The notes under the pieces are model-generated. The model was not told the DNA's origin. It worked only from the letters and a program-made list of their open reading frames with translations, and ran no database searches. Shown piece by piece: positions 1 to 12,791 of a DNA stretch of 64,000 bases. Position numbers and translations under genes: made by a program. The stretch lies in NCBI GenBank assembly GCA_902729315.2, contig LR746266.1, positions 5,400,259 to 5,464,258 of the forward strand. The letters run 5' to 3'. The DNA is from Spirodela intermedia. Taxonomy: Eukaryota; Streptophyta; Magnoliopsida; Alismatales; Araceae. How positions within the stretch are numbered: position 1 is the stretch's first letter; each line of letters begins with the position of its first letter.

Positions 1-1515
1 TGATTTTTAGTAATTAACATAAATTTTTAGCTAATTATGTGATTTTCTACAAATTTATATGATTTTTATAATCTTATTCTTGAGATAAATAAAAAAAAGA
101 AATAAAAATAAAAATAAAGCAAAATAGGGGGGACTTGTTGGGCCTACAAGTGGGTTGAAAGTATAGTCGAGGAGGAACTATGAGTAAGGGCTCAAGTGTC
201 TAGGACCAATGGAGCACTTGTGCGCCATTCCCTTTCCACATCATTGGTGGCCAGTTGGGTGTGGGGCAAAGAGTAGTTGTACATGTGGGAGAAAAGGACT
301 CATTATTTACAAATATAAAATTATTATATATTCACCCAAAACTTCAGTGGACAAGTGATGTGAGATTAAAATTGCGACACACCTTCCCCTAAAAGGCTTC
401 AAATATTTTAATACTTAAAATATCCCTTATTTATAATAGAAATATATCATGATAACATCACTTGATAAGGGCATTAGAATACTTATTTCAATCTCTCTCA
501 TACATGTAGACAACCAGTAGGGATTTGAATCCTCTCAAAGTAAAAACTCATATTTTTATTTAATTATTGTGACTTTCTTGTAGATCACCAGTAAAGGTTT
601 AAGTTGTCAGAATCGTTAGATCATTAGTAAAAATCTTGTCAATACGATTTACGAAATATTGTTACTAAATTTGCTAAATAATTCGTGATAAAATAATTAC
701 GAATCTATCGAGTAAATGATCTCTGATTGATCAACGAATAAGCCGTCGTTAAGAAGAGGATGATTCACTGAGAGACAAGTCACCACTTCTTGAGAGCATA
801 CCAGATGTGATGAAGAACCTCTTCTTATTACGCAAACCTGAAGATGAAGCTCCTTGACACGCACCCCACTTCTATTCAGCTCCTTTCCGTCAAGGGACAG
901 CTGCCAGAGAGTCGCAATATTGTCGTTTGTCTATTTTGTCAAAGATAATTTGACAACCCATTTCATTGATCTCTAGACTTTGCAAAGAGATCTAGAGATT
1001 GTCCACGTCGTCCTTGTCTAAGAAGAGCCTTTGAGGCCTTATACACTACACGATGATCCTCTCGAATACTCAAGATTCTAGTGCATTACTGACACATCAC
1101 TATCGTGACGTGGAAACTCTATTTTCTTACTTTTAATTTAATTTTTACTTCATTTAGTGATAATTTATGTGATTTAAATTTATCAAACTATACTTATTCA
1201 ATTATGATTCTTCTAACTTTTACAGATCTTAATTTGATCAGTTAAATCATTTATAATTGCTTACATAAGAATTATCGGACGAAACTCTATTTTCATCTGA
1301 TTTGCATTCGTTGAATAAAATTTTCAAAGATTACCTAATATTATAGTACATCTTTGTGATCGACTTGAAAAATTAATACTATTTTCAAAAGTTTTATTTA
1401 ATTATAATTGATATATTTATTCAGAAATACTTTTAAATATCTAAAAATTAGTATTTTCTAATTTTATAAATTTAAATTTATGTGATTTACTATACAACGA
1501 CTAAGTCACGTCACT
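1..1515 (+). repeat. Long terminal repeat-like copy A (cut by window edge)
   Basis: This AT-rich stretch is a diverged direct copy of about 2130-3775. Shared blocks include the A-rich run near 90-125 (2225-2260), a GC-richer block near 127-300 (2262-2440) and the terminal segment near 1490-1515 (3750-3772). No coding capacity is seen. Size and repetition fit an LTR of a Ty3/gypsy element, but the left end lies outside the window, so this is inference. Confidence 0.6.
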
Positions 1516-2039
1516 TATCCTTACAATAAGATCTTGATAACTTTTGTAAGTATAAGAGAAGGCTTCTTGGTGTCGACAAAGTGACAATCAAAGCCAATCT
1601 TGTGTGAGAAAATATGAAGCTTAGTTTTACTTATGACAAGATGATAAAAAAATGTAATAATGAGCAGAGGATTGTTGTATTGGAGGAATAGATCTCTCAT
1701 ATTCTCCCTTCTATTGAAGTCTTAGAAGTATGTATCAGAACTGTGAAAGAAGGACAAAATGCGACAGAGCTAATGTTATTATAATATGTAGGTACTTTGA
1801 GAACATCTTGAGCTGATGCCACTAAAAAAATAGAGTTATGAGCTTTTGTAAAAGCTTTAGCATAAGACATATGTCTATTAAAGTGTACTTTCTCAAAAGA
1901 TATGAGACTTACCTATCTTAAGTTAAGGTACATGAACTCAAGTATTTAGGATTTTATTCAATAAGTACGAAGAATATTGAGGAGTTGAAAACCTTTATTT
2001 AGGACTTTGACTATTATTTCTGAGTAATAGATATTTGAT
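1516..2039. other. Spacer between LTR-like copies A and B
   Basis: About 520 bases of AT-rich DNA between the two direct repeat copies. No ORF of note and no recognisable retroelement domain. It may be a remnant of an internal region deleted by recombination, but nothing in the sequence proves that. Confidence 0.4.
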
Positions 2040-3775
2040 AAGTCTTCATTATCATGAGTTAATAATTAGTAAATAATATAATTTCAGTCTTAATTCATGA
2101 TAAATAGACTTATATTTGTGTTAAAGTGTGAAAAGTAGTTTTTAGTTGATTAACGTGAATTTTTGGCTAATTATGTAATTTTATATAAATTTATATAATT
2201 TTTATAATCTTACTTTTGAGATAAATAAAGAAAAAAAATAAAATAAAAATATAGTAAAATGGGGGGAACTCGCTGGTTAGTCGAGCTCACAAGCGGGTCA
2301 GGAGTGCAGTCAAGGAGAAGCTGCAAGTAGGGGCTCGAGCGGCTAAGACTAATAAGGGCACGTGTGCGCTACTCCCCTTTCATGCCACTAGTGGTTAGTC
2401 GATTGTGGGGTAAGGAGTGGTCATACATGCGGGAGAAAGAAACTTGATTATAATTTTACTATATATTCATCCGAAACTTTGATGCACAAGCAATGTGAGA
2501 CTAACCCGTATCACAACTTCCTCAGAAAGGCTTCAATGATTTTAATACCTATAATATCTTTTATTTATAACAAAGATATACCATGATGACATCATTTGAT
2601 AAAGGTATTAGAATACTTATTTTAATCTCTTTCATGTAGGCGGGCAACTGACGTGGGTTAGAATCCTTATAGAAGCAAAATTCATATTTTTTATCTGATC
2701 ATTATAATTTTCTTGTGGATTACTGGTGAAGGATTAAGCCGCCATAATCGCTAAATCGTCGGCAGAATCTCGTCAACATGATTTGCGGAGTATTGTTACT
2801 AAAATTACAAAAAGATTTGCGATAAAAGGATTGCAAATATATCGAGTAAAGCATCTCTAATTGATCAATGAATAAGCTGTCGTTAGGAAGAGGACGATTC
2901 ATCGAGAGATGAGTCGCCACCTCTTGAGAGTATATCGGATGCGATGAAGAGCCTCCTCTTACTGCATGGACTTAAAGATGAAGCTCTCTGACACGCGCCC
3001 CACCTTCATCTAGCTCCTCTCTATTGGGTGATAGTTGTCGGAAAGTCGCAAAGTCGCCGTTTTTCCATTTCGCCGAGTGACAGTCACCGGAGACGATTCA
3101 ATTATCTATTTAATTGGTTTCTAGACTTTGCAAGGAGATATAGAGATCACTCACATTGTTCTTGTCCAAGGAGAACCTTCGAGGCCATGGATACTACACG
3201 ACAATTCTTTCAAATGCTTAGGATTCTAGTGCATCATCGACGCATCACCACCATGATGCTAGAACTCTATTTTCTTACTTTTAACTTACTTTTTGCTTCA
3301 TTTAATGATAATTTGTGTGATTTAAATTTATCAAGATATACTTTATTTAATTATAATTCTTCTAGTTTTTATAGATCTTAATTTGATTAATTAAATCGTC
3401 TATAATCACTTATGTAAAGATTGTCAGATAGAACTCTATTTCTGCCTAATTTACATTCGTCGGGCATTGATGTCATCTTGACATCTATACCTTTTTTTTC
3501 TTTTTTTGTGAATTTTAAATATATTTTATTTTCATTTTCTAGTGTACAATTCATAGAAAATAGTATTGTTTGAGGAAAACTTTGAATAATTACTTAGTAT
3601 TATATTACATCCTTATGATCAACCTGAAAAATTATTACTATTTTTAAAAGTATATTAAATTCTAATTGATATATTTATTTAGAAATACTTATAAATATTC
3701 AAAAATTTATATTTTCTAGTTTTATACATTTTAAATTTATATGATTTACTATACAACGATTAAGTCACGTAAATA
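2040..3775 (+). repeat. Long terminal repeat-like copy B
   Basis: Full-length-looking copy of the same repeat, about 1.7 kb. It is a direct repeat of copy A and is matched in reverse complement by copy C at about 5770-7620. The block at 2042-2062 matches the reverse complement of 7588-7610, and the 3' end near 3750-3772 matches the reverse complement of 5781-5805. Exact TG/CA ends could not be fixed by eye. It lies just upstream of a decayed gypsy internal region and could be its 5' LTR, although no primer-binding site was recognised after 3775. Confidence 0.6.
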
Positions 3776-5149
3776 CTTTAGGCACATATAAGAGTATACT
3801 AACAAATATTTCTTTTTCTATTGATTCAAAATTATGGTGATGTATAAAAATAGAAGATCCAACTAAATCTGATATTAAATTATAGAAAAACTTTATTTAA
3901 GAAGTGTAGTAGTAATTCTTCATAATGAATAATGAGTTGATGGCTTGAGAGTCATTTCAATGACTTCATCACACTAAACTTGTATGAGAATATGTGAAGT
4001 TAGTTGTTTCACTACTATTAGAAGTCAAGAACATGTTAGACGAAGGTATACTATTCAAATTCATATTTGGATTACATAATTGAGAGCTAGTGGAGCTATC
4101 TTGATAAGGAGCAAGAGATGTTATGTTAACAAAGGCAATGGTTGACATGATTGTACCCTAACTCTAGTGATGCTTGTTAGTAGAGAGATGACCTAAAGAA
4201 AAGTTATAAGGTTGGCCATAATTATGGAGGAAATTGTGATGTAGATTATAATTGTGATTGTGTCAACAAGTACAGTTGTTGTGCTAATAATCAAAGACAA
4301 TGACTACGTAGGTGTCAAAGAGGACTCAACTTCAACGTCTTATAAAATAACTTATCAAAGTAAAGTTGTTATATTTAAGTCCACATTGAGTCAACAAATG
4401 TCCATCTAAAGCTTACAAGACTCTTAGTGTCATGATGTGGACTGCTCCATCAAATGACATCCTTATTCCCAACTTTCTACAGTTACTCAATGCCTTGTAA
4501 TAACATTAATAACCTAATAATCTTGGTGAGCATAGATTAATATATTTAGCAGCCACTATCAATGACCAACGTACAACAATCATAGTAGCAATGATAGATT
4601 TTATAACTAAGGCTTAGATGTGACTCTCCCCTCAATGGTAAAAATCATATTAGCATGGAGACTTGCTCTTTATTTTGTGTAGGTGATGAAGGTTGCACAA
4701 CAAGTTATAATTGATCTCAACATTGTAATTGTGAGACTACTTATGAAAATGAGAGGAAATTTTCGTCATGACATTGAAGAATTAGATGAGTTTCAAAACC
4801 AAGTGCTTATCAACACTTGACACATGTAAATATCATGCCTATGATTAGACGTATTGTGCCAAACATACATGTGAGTATATTGAGACTTGTTGACACAAGT
4901 GTTGATGCCCCAATTACATTTAAAATATGTATAACTAAGCCGAACTATTCACATATTATGAGACAACATATGAAACCATCATAAATGGCGTAAAGTGAGC
5001 CACCATAGAGTTGTAGGATGTAATGTTATATTTCCCTCAAGCTCGGCTCCCACTATAGTGGGAGGTGAATCATGAAATTTAGTTATTACTAAGGGTGTGT
5101 CCACCATATTATACACCATTTATAAGATGACACTAGCATACCTCAAAGA

Positions 5150-5740
5150 GCTTCATTGATATTTGGGGGGGTTGCTCAAAACTAGACATATATGTCTTTG
5201 TAAATTTCTTTTATTATTTGTCTTCTTTTAGAAGAATAATTTAAAATCTCTATGATTGTGTGTAGATTACATGACACTAGATATGGTGATTGTGAATAAT
5301 AAATTTCAAGTACTCAATATAAAAGAGTTGTTTAATCACTTGGAAGGAGCTCGATACTTCTCATGGGTGGACATGAGAAGTGACTTTCATCAAGTCTACA
5401 TTAAGGAAAGAGACAAGAAAAAGAAGTTGTTATGAGTTTACGATGATATTTTTTGGCCTCATAAATGTATTAAAAACATTCTACAATTTTATGACCATCA
5501 TCTTTAGGGATCATATTGACAAGTATATTGTTGTGTACTTCAATGACATCTTAGATGAGCACATGGGGTATTTCTGATTAATATTGTCTAAATTATTAGA
5601 GCACAAGTTCCACCTACAATTAGAAAAGTGTAAATTCTTACTTGAGAAGATTACTTTCCTCACCCATATCATTGAGAATGATGACATGTAGATGGACCTT
5701 GAGAAAGAGGTATGCACTATCGAGAAATGACTAACAACTA
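5150..5740 (+). pseudogene. Gypsy reverse transcriptase fragment
   Basis: Frames around 5255-5400 encode a segment typical of gypsy RT: CVDY, then a stretch like EGARYFSWVDMRSDFHQV and then IKERDK. The next piece at 5430-5560 contains YEF, FGL, FRDHIDKYIVVYFNDIL. The catalytic box that should read Y/F-x-DD is FND here, so one of the two metal-binding aspartates is replaced by Asn. A following KCKFLLEKITFL segment (5626-5662) matches the post-catalytic RT region. Frameshifts and stops separate the pieces. Confidence 0.8.
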
Positions 5741-5769
5741 ATTGAATTTTAAAACTTCACTAATTTTTT

Positions 5770-7620
5770 CAGATGGTGAATGACGTGACCTAATCATTGT
5801 ATAATAAGTCATAAAAAATAAAATTTATAAAACTAGAAAAATATGAATTTTTAGATTTTTAAAAGTATTTTAATATAAATAAGTTAATTATAAGTTGATA
5901 AAAGGTTCAAATAGTAGAAAATTTTCAAGTCAATCACAAAAATGTATGATAATATTAGGTATACTTTCAGAATTTTCTTTAAATAGTTTATTTTTTATTA
6001 TTTTTAGACTAAATACTAAGGAAAAAACTTATTTAAAAATTTATGAAAAAAGAAATTTAGGAGTGGATGTCAAGATATGTCAACACCTCTAAGAATGTGA
6101 TTCATGTAGAAAAAAAATTCTACATGATGATTCTTATGTAAATAATTATAGATGATTAATTGATCAAATTAAGATCTATAAAAGTTAAAATAATCATAAT
6201 AGACTAAAAAAGAGTTTTGAAATTTAAAATCATATAAAATATGATTAATTTTATTAATAATTAATTTTAAAATATGAAAAATAGAATTTTAATGTTATAA
6301 CAACGATCATCATAATTTTGAGCATTTGGAAGGATTATCATATAATATTTATGGCCTCAAAGTCTCTCATTATGCATTCATAACGTGAGGAGTCTATGGA
6401 TCCTCTTGCTAGGTTTAGAAACTAATAAAATGGGTTGATCAATCATCTTCGACGATTGTCACCTAGTGAAGTGAAAGTTTGACGACGTTTAGATCTTCTA
6501 CAATTGTCACATGATAGAGATGAGTTGGGTGGTAGTAGAGCACATCTTATGGGACTCCTCAAGTTGAGTAGCAAGAGAAGGCTCTTCATCGCATTTGGTA
6601 TGCTTTGAAGAGACAACAACTTGTTTCTTAGCAAATCACCTATTCTTAACGATGACGCGTTCCTTGATCAATAGAAGATCACTTCCTTGAAAAATTCATA
6701 TTCTCTTCATCCATAATTCTTAGTTAGTTTCTAACGATGGTATATAAATAACGTTGATGAAATTTTTGTTGATCAGAGAACGATTATAGTGACTTGATCT
6801 TTGACTGGTGCTCTAAAGAAAAATCAAGAGTTAAATAGGTAAAAGATATGAAATTTGACTATGGTGAGATTTGAACCTTCATCAATTGTTTATCTTGTGA
6901 GAGAGAGTTAGATAATTACCTAAATACCTTTGCCTAGTGACATCATAAGAGTATTTTTTTCTTATATTGTAGGGGTAATTAAGGTATATGAGTATTAAAA
7001 GCCAGCCGGTGAGTGTTGGTGTGAGTTTAGTTCCACATTGATTATTTTTTGAAATATGAGATGAATATATATCAATACATCTTTTTATGTTCTAGTTCCC
7101 TCTCTATACTCAAAACTACATCTTCTTATAGAGTTTGGTCTCTTTCATCTTTAGTCTATACGACTCGTTTGCAACGATCAATATGCGATTCATTTTACTT
7201 TCAATCTTTTTTTCATAAACCTATGAAACATATTGAGGTTGATTGTCATTTTATCTAGGAGAAAGTTTAAGTTCAACTAGTTCTCTCGATTGGGGTATCT
7301 TCGTAAGTGCAACTGATGGACATAATTATGAAGGCTTTCTATGGTCCTTGACTTGATTTCTCTTGCTCCAAGTTAGAACTTTCAATCTTTATGATTTCAA
7401 CTTGAGGAGAGGTATATATATATATTATTTTTATATTTATAGACATGGTCTACTTTATCTTTCTCCTCACCTCTATATGTATTGGGCTCTCACGTTATTT
7501 ATTATTATTATATTATTTTTTATCAACATTTTTAATTTAACATAAATGTAAATCTACTTATCAAGAGTTAATACTTAAAATCAATTAATTATTAACTTAT
7601 GATAATGAAGACTTAATAAT
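5770..7620 (-). repeat. Long terminal repeat-like copy C, inverted
   Basis: The reverse complement of this block follows copy B for nearly its full length, with moderate divergence. It interrupts the RT/RNase H region of the chromovirus, so it inserted after that element (solo LTR or remnant of a second element in opposite orientation). No clear target duplication was found at about 5760 and 7640. Short ORFs inside it look accidental. Confidence 0.65.
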
Positions 7621-7699
7621 GAACTATTATCATAAATTTGTTTGGAGGTACTCACGATAGATAACACCCCTAATAAATTTCCTAAAGAAATATATGCAT

Positions 7700-9620
7700 T
7701 AATATTAGTTAGTGTAATATCAACATGGCTTCAACAATCTCAAGGGTTATGAAAAAGAAATTAGTGTTATGGTTGCCCAACTTCAGTAAGTCTTTTGACG
7801 TGCACACAAACAAGACATATTTAGTGATCAATAGTATTATGATGTAAGAAAGTTATTTGATTGTCTTCAAGAGTTTACTAATATAAAGTGATTGTACTTT
7901 GTGCATGAGAAAGATATGATAATAGTGGTTCATTATATGTAATTGTGATATCATTATCTTCTCGACAAATTATTTGTGATGTACACAAATAATGTGGCAA
8001 ACATTTAGTTTGCAATACATTGAAGTAAGTAAGATGGCAATACTTCTTAATAGAGTACCACTTTAAGCTATGGTACAAATTGGAGCATGTTAATATGGTT
8101 GTCAACGCCCTCAACCACAAGGAATTAGAGGCTGTCATAGTAGACCCTATCTACAACAATGGGCACTCTCTTGTAAGAGATCTTTGTTGATGCAACATGT
8201 GGTTGCAAGAGAGACAAATTAGTTTTGGTTGGAGGATAGGGTCCTCTACTCATGGAAGCAGCAGCCATACGTGCTATAGGTAGGTGGACCGCATTGACAA
8301 CTTCTAATGGAGGCACAAAATGCATCTTATGTCAGGCATTTTGTGTAGGAGCGCATGATGGCACTACTATCTAATGACTACTATGGTTTAGACCAAGACG
8401 TCAAAGCCAACATCTAGTCTTGTTTGGTGTGTTAGTAGAAAAAAATGAAATACATAAAATCAATGGGCACACTTAATCCTCTGCCCATTCTAGGCCGATA
8501 ATGTGAATCCATCTCTATATAGTTCATCGTCTAATTGAAAGACACGATGTAATCTTTATTGTTGTTGATTGTTTCTCCAAGAATGTAGCGTTCATGTTAA
8601 CATGAACTAATAACTCAACAAAAGAGGCGGCAAGACTCCATGAGTCATGTGGTGAAACTATGAGACTCACCACGTGACATTATAAGTAACTAGAACACGA
8701 GGCTTGCTAGTGAATTGTAGGGAACCCTCTTTGGATAGATGGGCATCTAGCTGAAGTTTTTGATGAGCTTGCTTCCACAAATAGATACACAGATGGAGTA
8801 GATCAGCGGCATGTTAGAGGACTACCTTCGTCATTATGTGACAGTAGATTAGAAAAACTAGGATGAGTTTATGGATGTCACCCAATTTTCTTATAATAAC
8901 AACTAGAGCTCAACAATAGGACAATCCTCATTTGAGCTTGCAACAAGACAAAACTATTGACCACACTAAAATAAGTAAAATAAATAGATCATTCCCCTTG
9001 CTCGACATTACATATATTTGTCATATTATATTAGGAGTGCATAGAGGTAATCTAAGCGATGTTGACACTTGCAGTGTATTGAATGAAAAAGTATGCTGAC
9101 CACTATCATAGAGATGTGGAGTTTAACACTAGCAATTGTATGATGCTTTGAATGTTGTTAGAAGTGTACAGGACAATCAAGTATAACAAACAACATTCCA
9201 GATAGGGTGCCATGTTACAATGACCCATTCGAGGTTGTGGCACAAGTAAGATGACTAGCCTACCACTCAAACCTACTAAGATACTCACCATTTACTGAGT
9301 GTTCTATGTGTCACCTCTAAAGAAGTACATGGCCGACGGCAATGTGGAATGCAATTATCCACAATGAGCACCACCCATAATACATGTCTAGTATTTTGAG
9401 AAGTCCAAAACTATCTTAGATTGATGAGAAGACAACTGGGGCAAGTTAAATCCCACTACCACATCTACTTTCTAATAAAGTGACATGGCAAACCCATTGA
9501 TGATGCAATGTGGGAGCATGACATCAACCTTTGGCAATTCGAGGACTTAATCTATAGATATCTCGACAAATACTCACTTATGAAGATGTTAGATTCATCA
9601 TGTGGGGGAAGATGTGACAT
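7700..9620 (+). pseudogene. Gypsy RNase H, integrase and chromodomain fragments
   Basis: At 7770-7815 a frame reads LPNFSKSFDVHTNK, the RT/RNase H connection. Around 7980-8120 the RNase H end appears as VYTNNVA and then EHVNMVVNALNHKE. Integrase is visible at about 8540-8600 (IVVDCFSKNVAF) and 8815-8950 (EDYLRHYVTVD, DEFMDVTQFSYNN, then SFELATRQ). A chromodomain-like piece at 9478-9580 includes KWHGKPIDDAMWEHDI and LWQFEDLIYRYL. Stops and frameshifts break all segments, so no protein is made. Confidence 0.8.
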
Positions 9621-9631
9621 TCATTGAGTGA

Positions 9632-9735
9632 GGCACATGTTGAACTCCACAAAGAGGGAGAACTCCAACCCACTCTCCGAAAGATAGAAGATAAGAAGAA
9701 GAGGGAGGCACATGTTGAACTCCACAAAGAGGAGG
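9632..9735 (+). repeat. Short direct repeat, 27 bp, two copies
   Basis: A block beginning GAGGCACATGTTGAACTCC occurs at about 9632-9658 and again at about 9704-9730. A diverged third partial copy (GTTGAGTTCCACAT) lies near 9878. It sits at the 3' edge of the chromovirus internal region, where the 3' LTR should begin. Confidence 0.7.
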
Positions 9736-10164
9736 ATTCTCATATGTAAGAGAAGGGAAACTTTTGAGTGAAAGGGGCGTCCAGAAGGAACTGAGAAAGC
9801 TGTGGTGTGAGGCCGCAGTGAGGAGTTTACAGTGGGCTAAAAAGAGCTGAGAGTCGAGAAGAGAAGAAGAACGGTCGTGTTGAGTTCCACATATAAAGGA
9901 GAAGGCTGCTCGATGTCAGTAGAGTGACGGTCGAGGTCGGTCTCAAGTGAGAGAAATAAAAAGCTTGGTTTCACCTGTGACAACCACTGGATGCTCCCCT
10001 GAGGCTTGCCAATAGCTCAATCCAATTTATGCATATATTTCAGACCAACTTAGCTCAACATCTGCCCACGGGATCGATGACCCTTTTCTAAAAATGAACC
10101 AAGGTACCGAATCGTCAAATAAGTTCAACATAACCTCAAGGCTAAACAGAACCGACCTGTTGCA
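9736..10164. other. Intergenic, no gene seen
   Basis: Transition between the decayed gypsy element and the 3' end of the SCPL locus. Probably includes the 3' UTR of the minus-strand SCPL gene. No ORF or domain was recognised. Confidence 0.5.
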
Positions 10165-12791
10165 TCACAAAGCCTGCCCTGAAATCCATCGTTCAAACAT
10201 ATCCCAACATTCTCTGGGCTTGTACTCGGTAGCTATGTGACCTGCACCCTGAAAAAAACTGCAGAGTTAATACGTGAACGAAGAGAAGGGGCAAAGATGA
10301 CAATACACACCAGTTGGTGCCTCCATCCATCCTCACACAAATAACTTAGCTAAGAGAAGATAGCAAAGGGGATGGATTCTCGCCTTAACTGTCGCGAACG
10401 TCAAGTTGTTGGCGTAAGTCCTCGTGTATCTGAAATCATTCACGCCAAATGGCTACCATTTAGCCCGGAAAAGATCACCTTGAGAAAGAAACCAAGGGAG
10501 GGCATAAGTTTAGGTAAATACCCAGCAGCTTGGCCATTCACCAACCAAGGGCGCCAGTCGTGGACGATGGAGTAGTTGAGAGATCTTAGCCATGCTTGTG
10601 TCCCTAAAAAGTTGACAAACAGATCGTGGTCGCCACTGCTTTGAGGGAAAGGACAGGACTATAATCAGCTTCGTTTCGTCCGGTACATGAGGCAACCATG
10701 TAAACATAGTGTGCATGTGTGTGTATAAAAAAGGAAATAATTTGACCGCACCAGAGGTGTTCCCACCTGTACACCAAAGCTCGAAAGCCTCTGCGTGTAA
10801 CGTTGAGATGATATGGAACTGCGCTGGGAATATCAATCGTGCGGTTGGTCCGGATATCACCTCGGCATCTAACCCAATCACCAGTCCATCCCTGTTGCAA
10901 ACCTTGCAGCCATCAAGCTTGGGTGTTGGATTAGGCCGCTCCGCCTCCCACAGTGAGAACCCTTACCTTACGGACCCCAAGAGCTTCTCGCACTGCATCG
11001 CTGTTCGCCCATGATTTGGCCGGCAAATCTCCAAAAGGCTGTCGAAGGAAGTCGTGTCACAGACCAGAGCCATCCACACGAGAGAGAGGAACAGGGAGAG
11101 ACACAAATAGAGAGAATCAGAGAAATAATACGCTGCTTCTGTCTCTTAAGATCTGCAGGGACAACGGATGAGGTCTCTCAACCTCACCCAGGCTTCTCCC
11201 CTCTCGGGGGGAATGCTTGGGCTCTGGAGAACTCCAGACACAAAGAGGTTCCAGAGTACACTCCACATTAAGGGCCTTCAGGTTCTGGCATCATAAATAA
11301 CTCCACGGTAAGAACGAATTAAACGAAGCTGATCACAGCACAAAGTCAAAGAGCCCCGCACGTCTGCTACGGCCTCAAGACACTTGGCGCATTGAACACT
11401 GCGAGGCGTAACATAGTCCCCGCCACAGCTTGCCTTCGTCGCCTGTAAATTTACCAAAGGTGCGAAAGAAAAATGAACATAGTTTTGCGCTTATGATCCA
11501 TCCCCGAGGTTCTCCAAAAGTTAAGGTGTCGTGAGGAAAATGAAGACATTGTAACGTAATTAAAGGAAAACTCTGCACCTTACAGTAGAGCTCTAAATGC
11601 GCGTGGGGTGACAAGCCCCAAGCCCTTAAAAACAAAGTCTATATGGAAAAATAGGCCAACCTAGGTCTTCCTCGGAAGCTGGGCTCAGGGTGGCCTTGCC
11701 AAATCCCTGGCACAGTCCGGCTGATTATCTCCACCGTTCATTCTCTCAAACGAAAACAAAGTTAATGCATAAGTCACAAATAGGCTCAGAATGATTCACC
11801 TCGTACAGCTCGTCGGAAATAAACCCCACCCCATGGGAATATGGAATCTTCGACCCCATATCAAAACGTCCCTCGCTGGTCACTGGGTTTCCAACTAAAT
11901 ACCCCTGTAAAGCTCGCAGCACACGGGTCATGACAAGAATTTACAAGTTATACGACCATGGTAGGTGCTCGTTTTAGACAAGTTGACTTCTCTAATAGCC
12001 TCATCATGATATTGACGAGGGGCTTGGCTCCTGCCTCGTTTCCTGCAATATGGTTACGCCTGAATGACTTCCAAGAGAATCACCTCGGCGGAAAGCGCAA
12101 GAGTTTTTCGATTGCGAGTCGTAGACAACCCGTCCACTAAAGAAAAGAAGAGAAAATAAAAGAGGGAATGCCACGAGTGGAAAGGTGTGGCCACATGTGA
12201 TGACCGAGGGACTCTACAAGGCACCGAAAACGGACCGGGCTCTCGAGCAGCACCCCTTTGCATCCATCCCACAGGAGCGTCAAAGAAGAAGGCCCAAAAC
12301 GAGAAAGAACCAAATGAAAACCTTCGTACCATTTATTACTTCCTGAGCGACGATGGGACACAACTTCCCACCGTATGAATCGCCGGCAATATAGAAGGGA
12401 TTCGAGATGAACTCCGGATGATCCACAAGCCACTACACCACCGGAGGTGCGAATGAGGGTGAGCCAAAAACGCAAAAAGATGGAAATCGCCGTCCGGTGT
12501 TGTGACTCCGTGATAAGATGGAATCACCTTCCTAATGAATACGCCAAGACGCCTTGATGTTTTGGTGTCCGACCATTCATTTTCCTCGGCGGCCTTGGAG
12601 TATGAGAATCCAGTGCCTACGGGCGAATCCACAAAGATGATGCTGCTGATCTACCGGAAAAAAGTCACAACAAGAGGTCAGTGTAGAGAGTGACGAACAG
12701 AGGGAGACCGAGAAGAAATGACTAGTTGTACCCTCGTCCAAGACTCCTCTCGGTAGATCAGACTGGGCAACCTTCGGGTCTCGTAAGTCTT

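Larger units (their letters stand above)
3776..9650 (+). mobile_element. Degenerate Ty3/gypsy chromovirus internal region
   Basis: Translated fragments in shifting frames follow the Ty3/gypsy order of reverse transcriptase, RNase H, integrase and chromodomain, running left to right. Every domain carries stops and frameshifts, so the element is dead. The internal region is split by an inverted repeat copy at 5770-7620: RT similarity ends near 5735, and the RT/RNase H junction resumes near 7720. The chromodomain-like end near 9480-9580 places it among chromoviruses. The gag part (about 3800-5050) is too decayed to align by eye. Confidence 0.8.
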
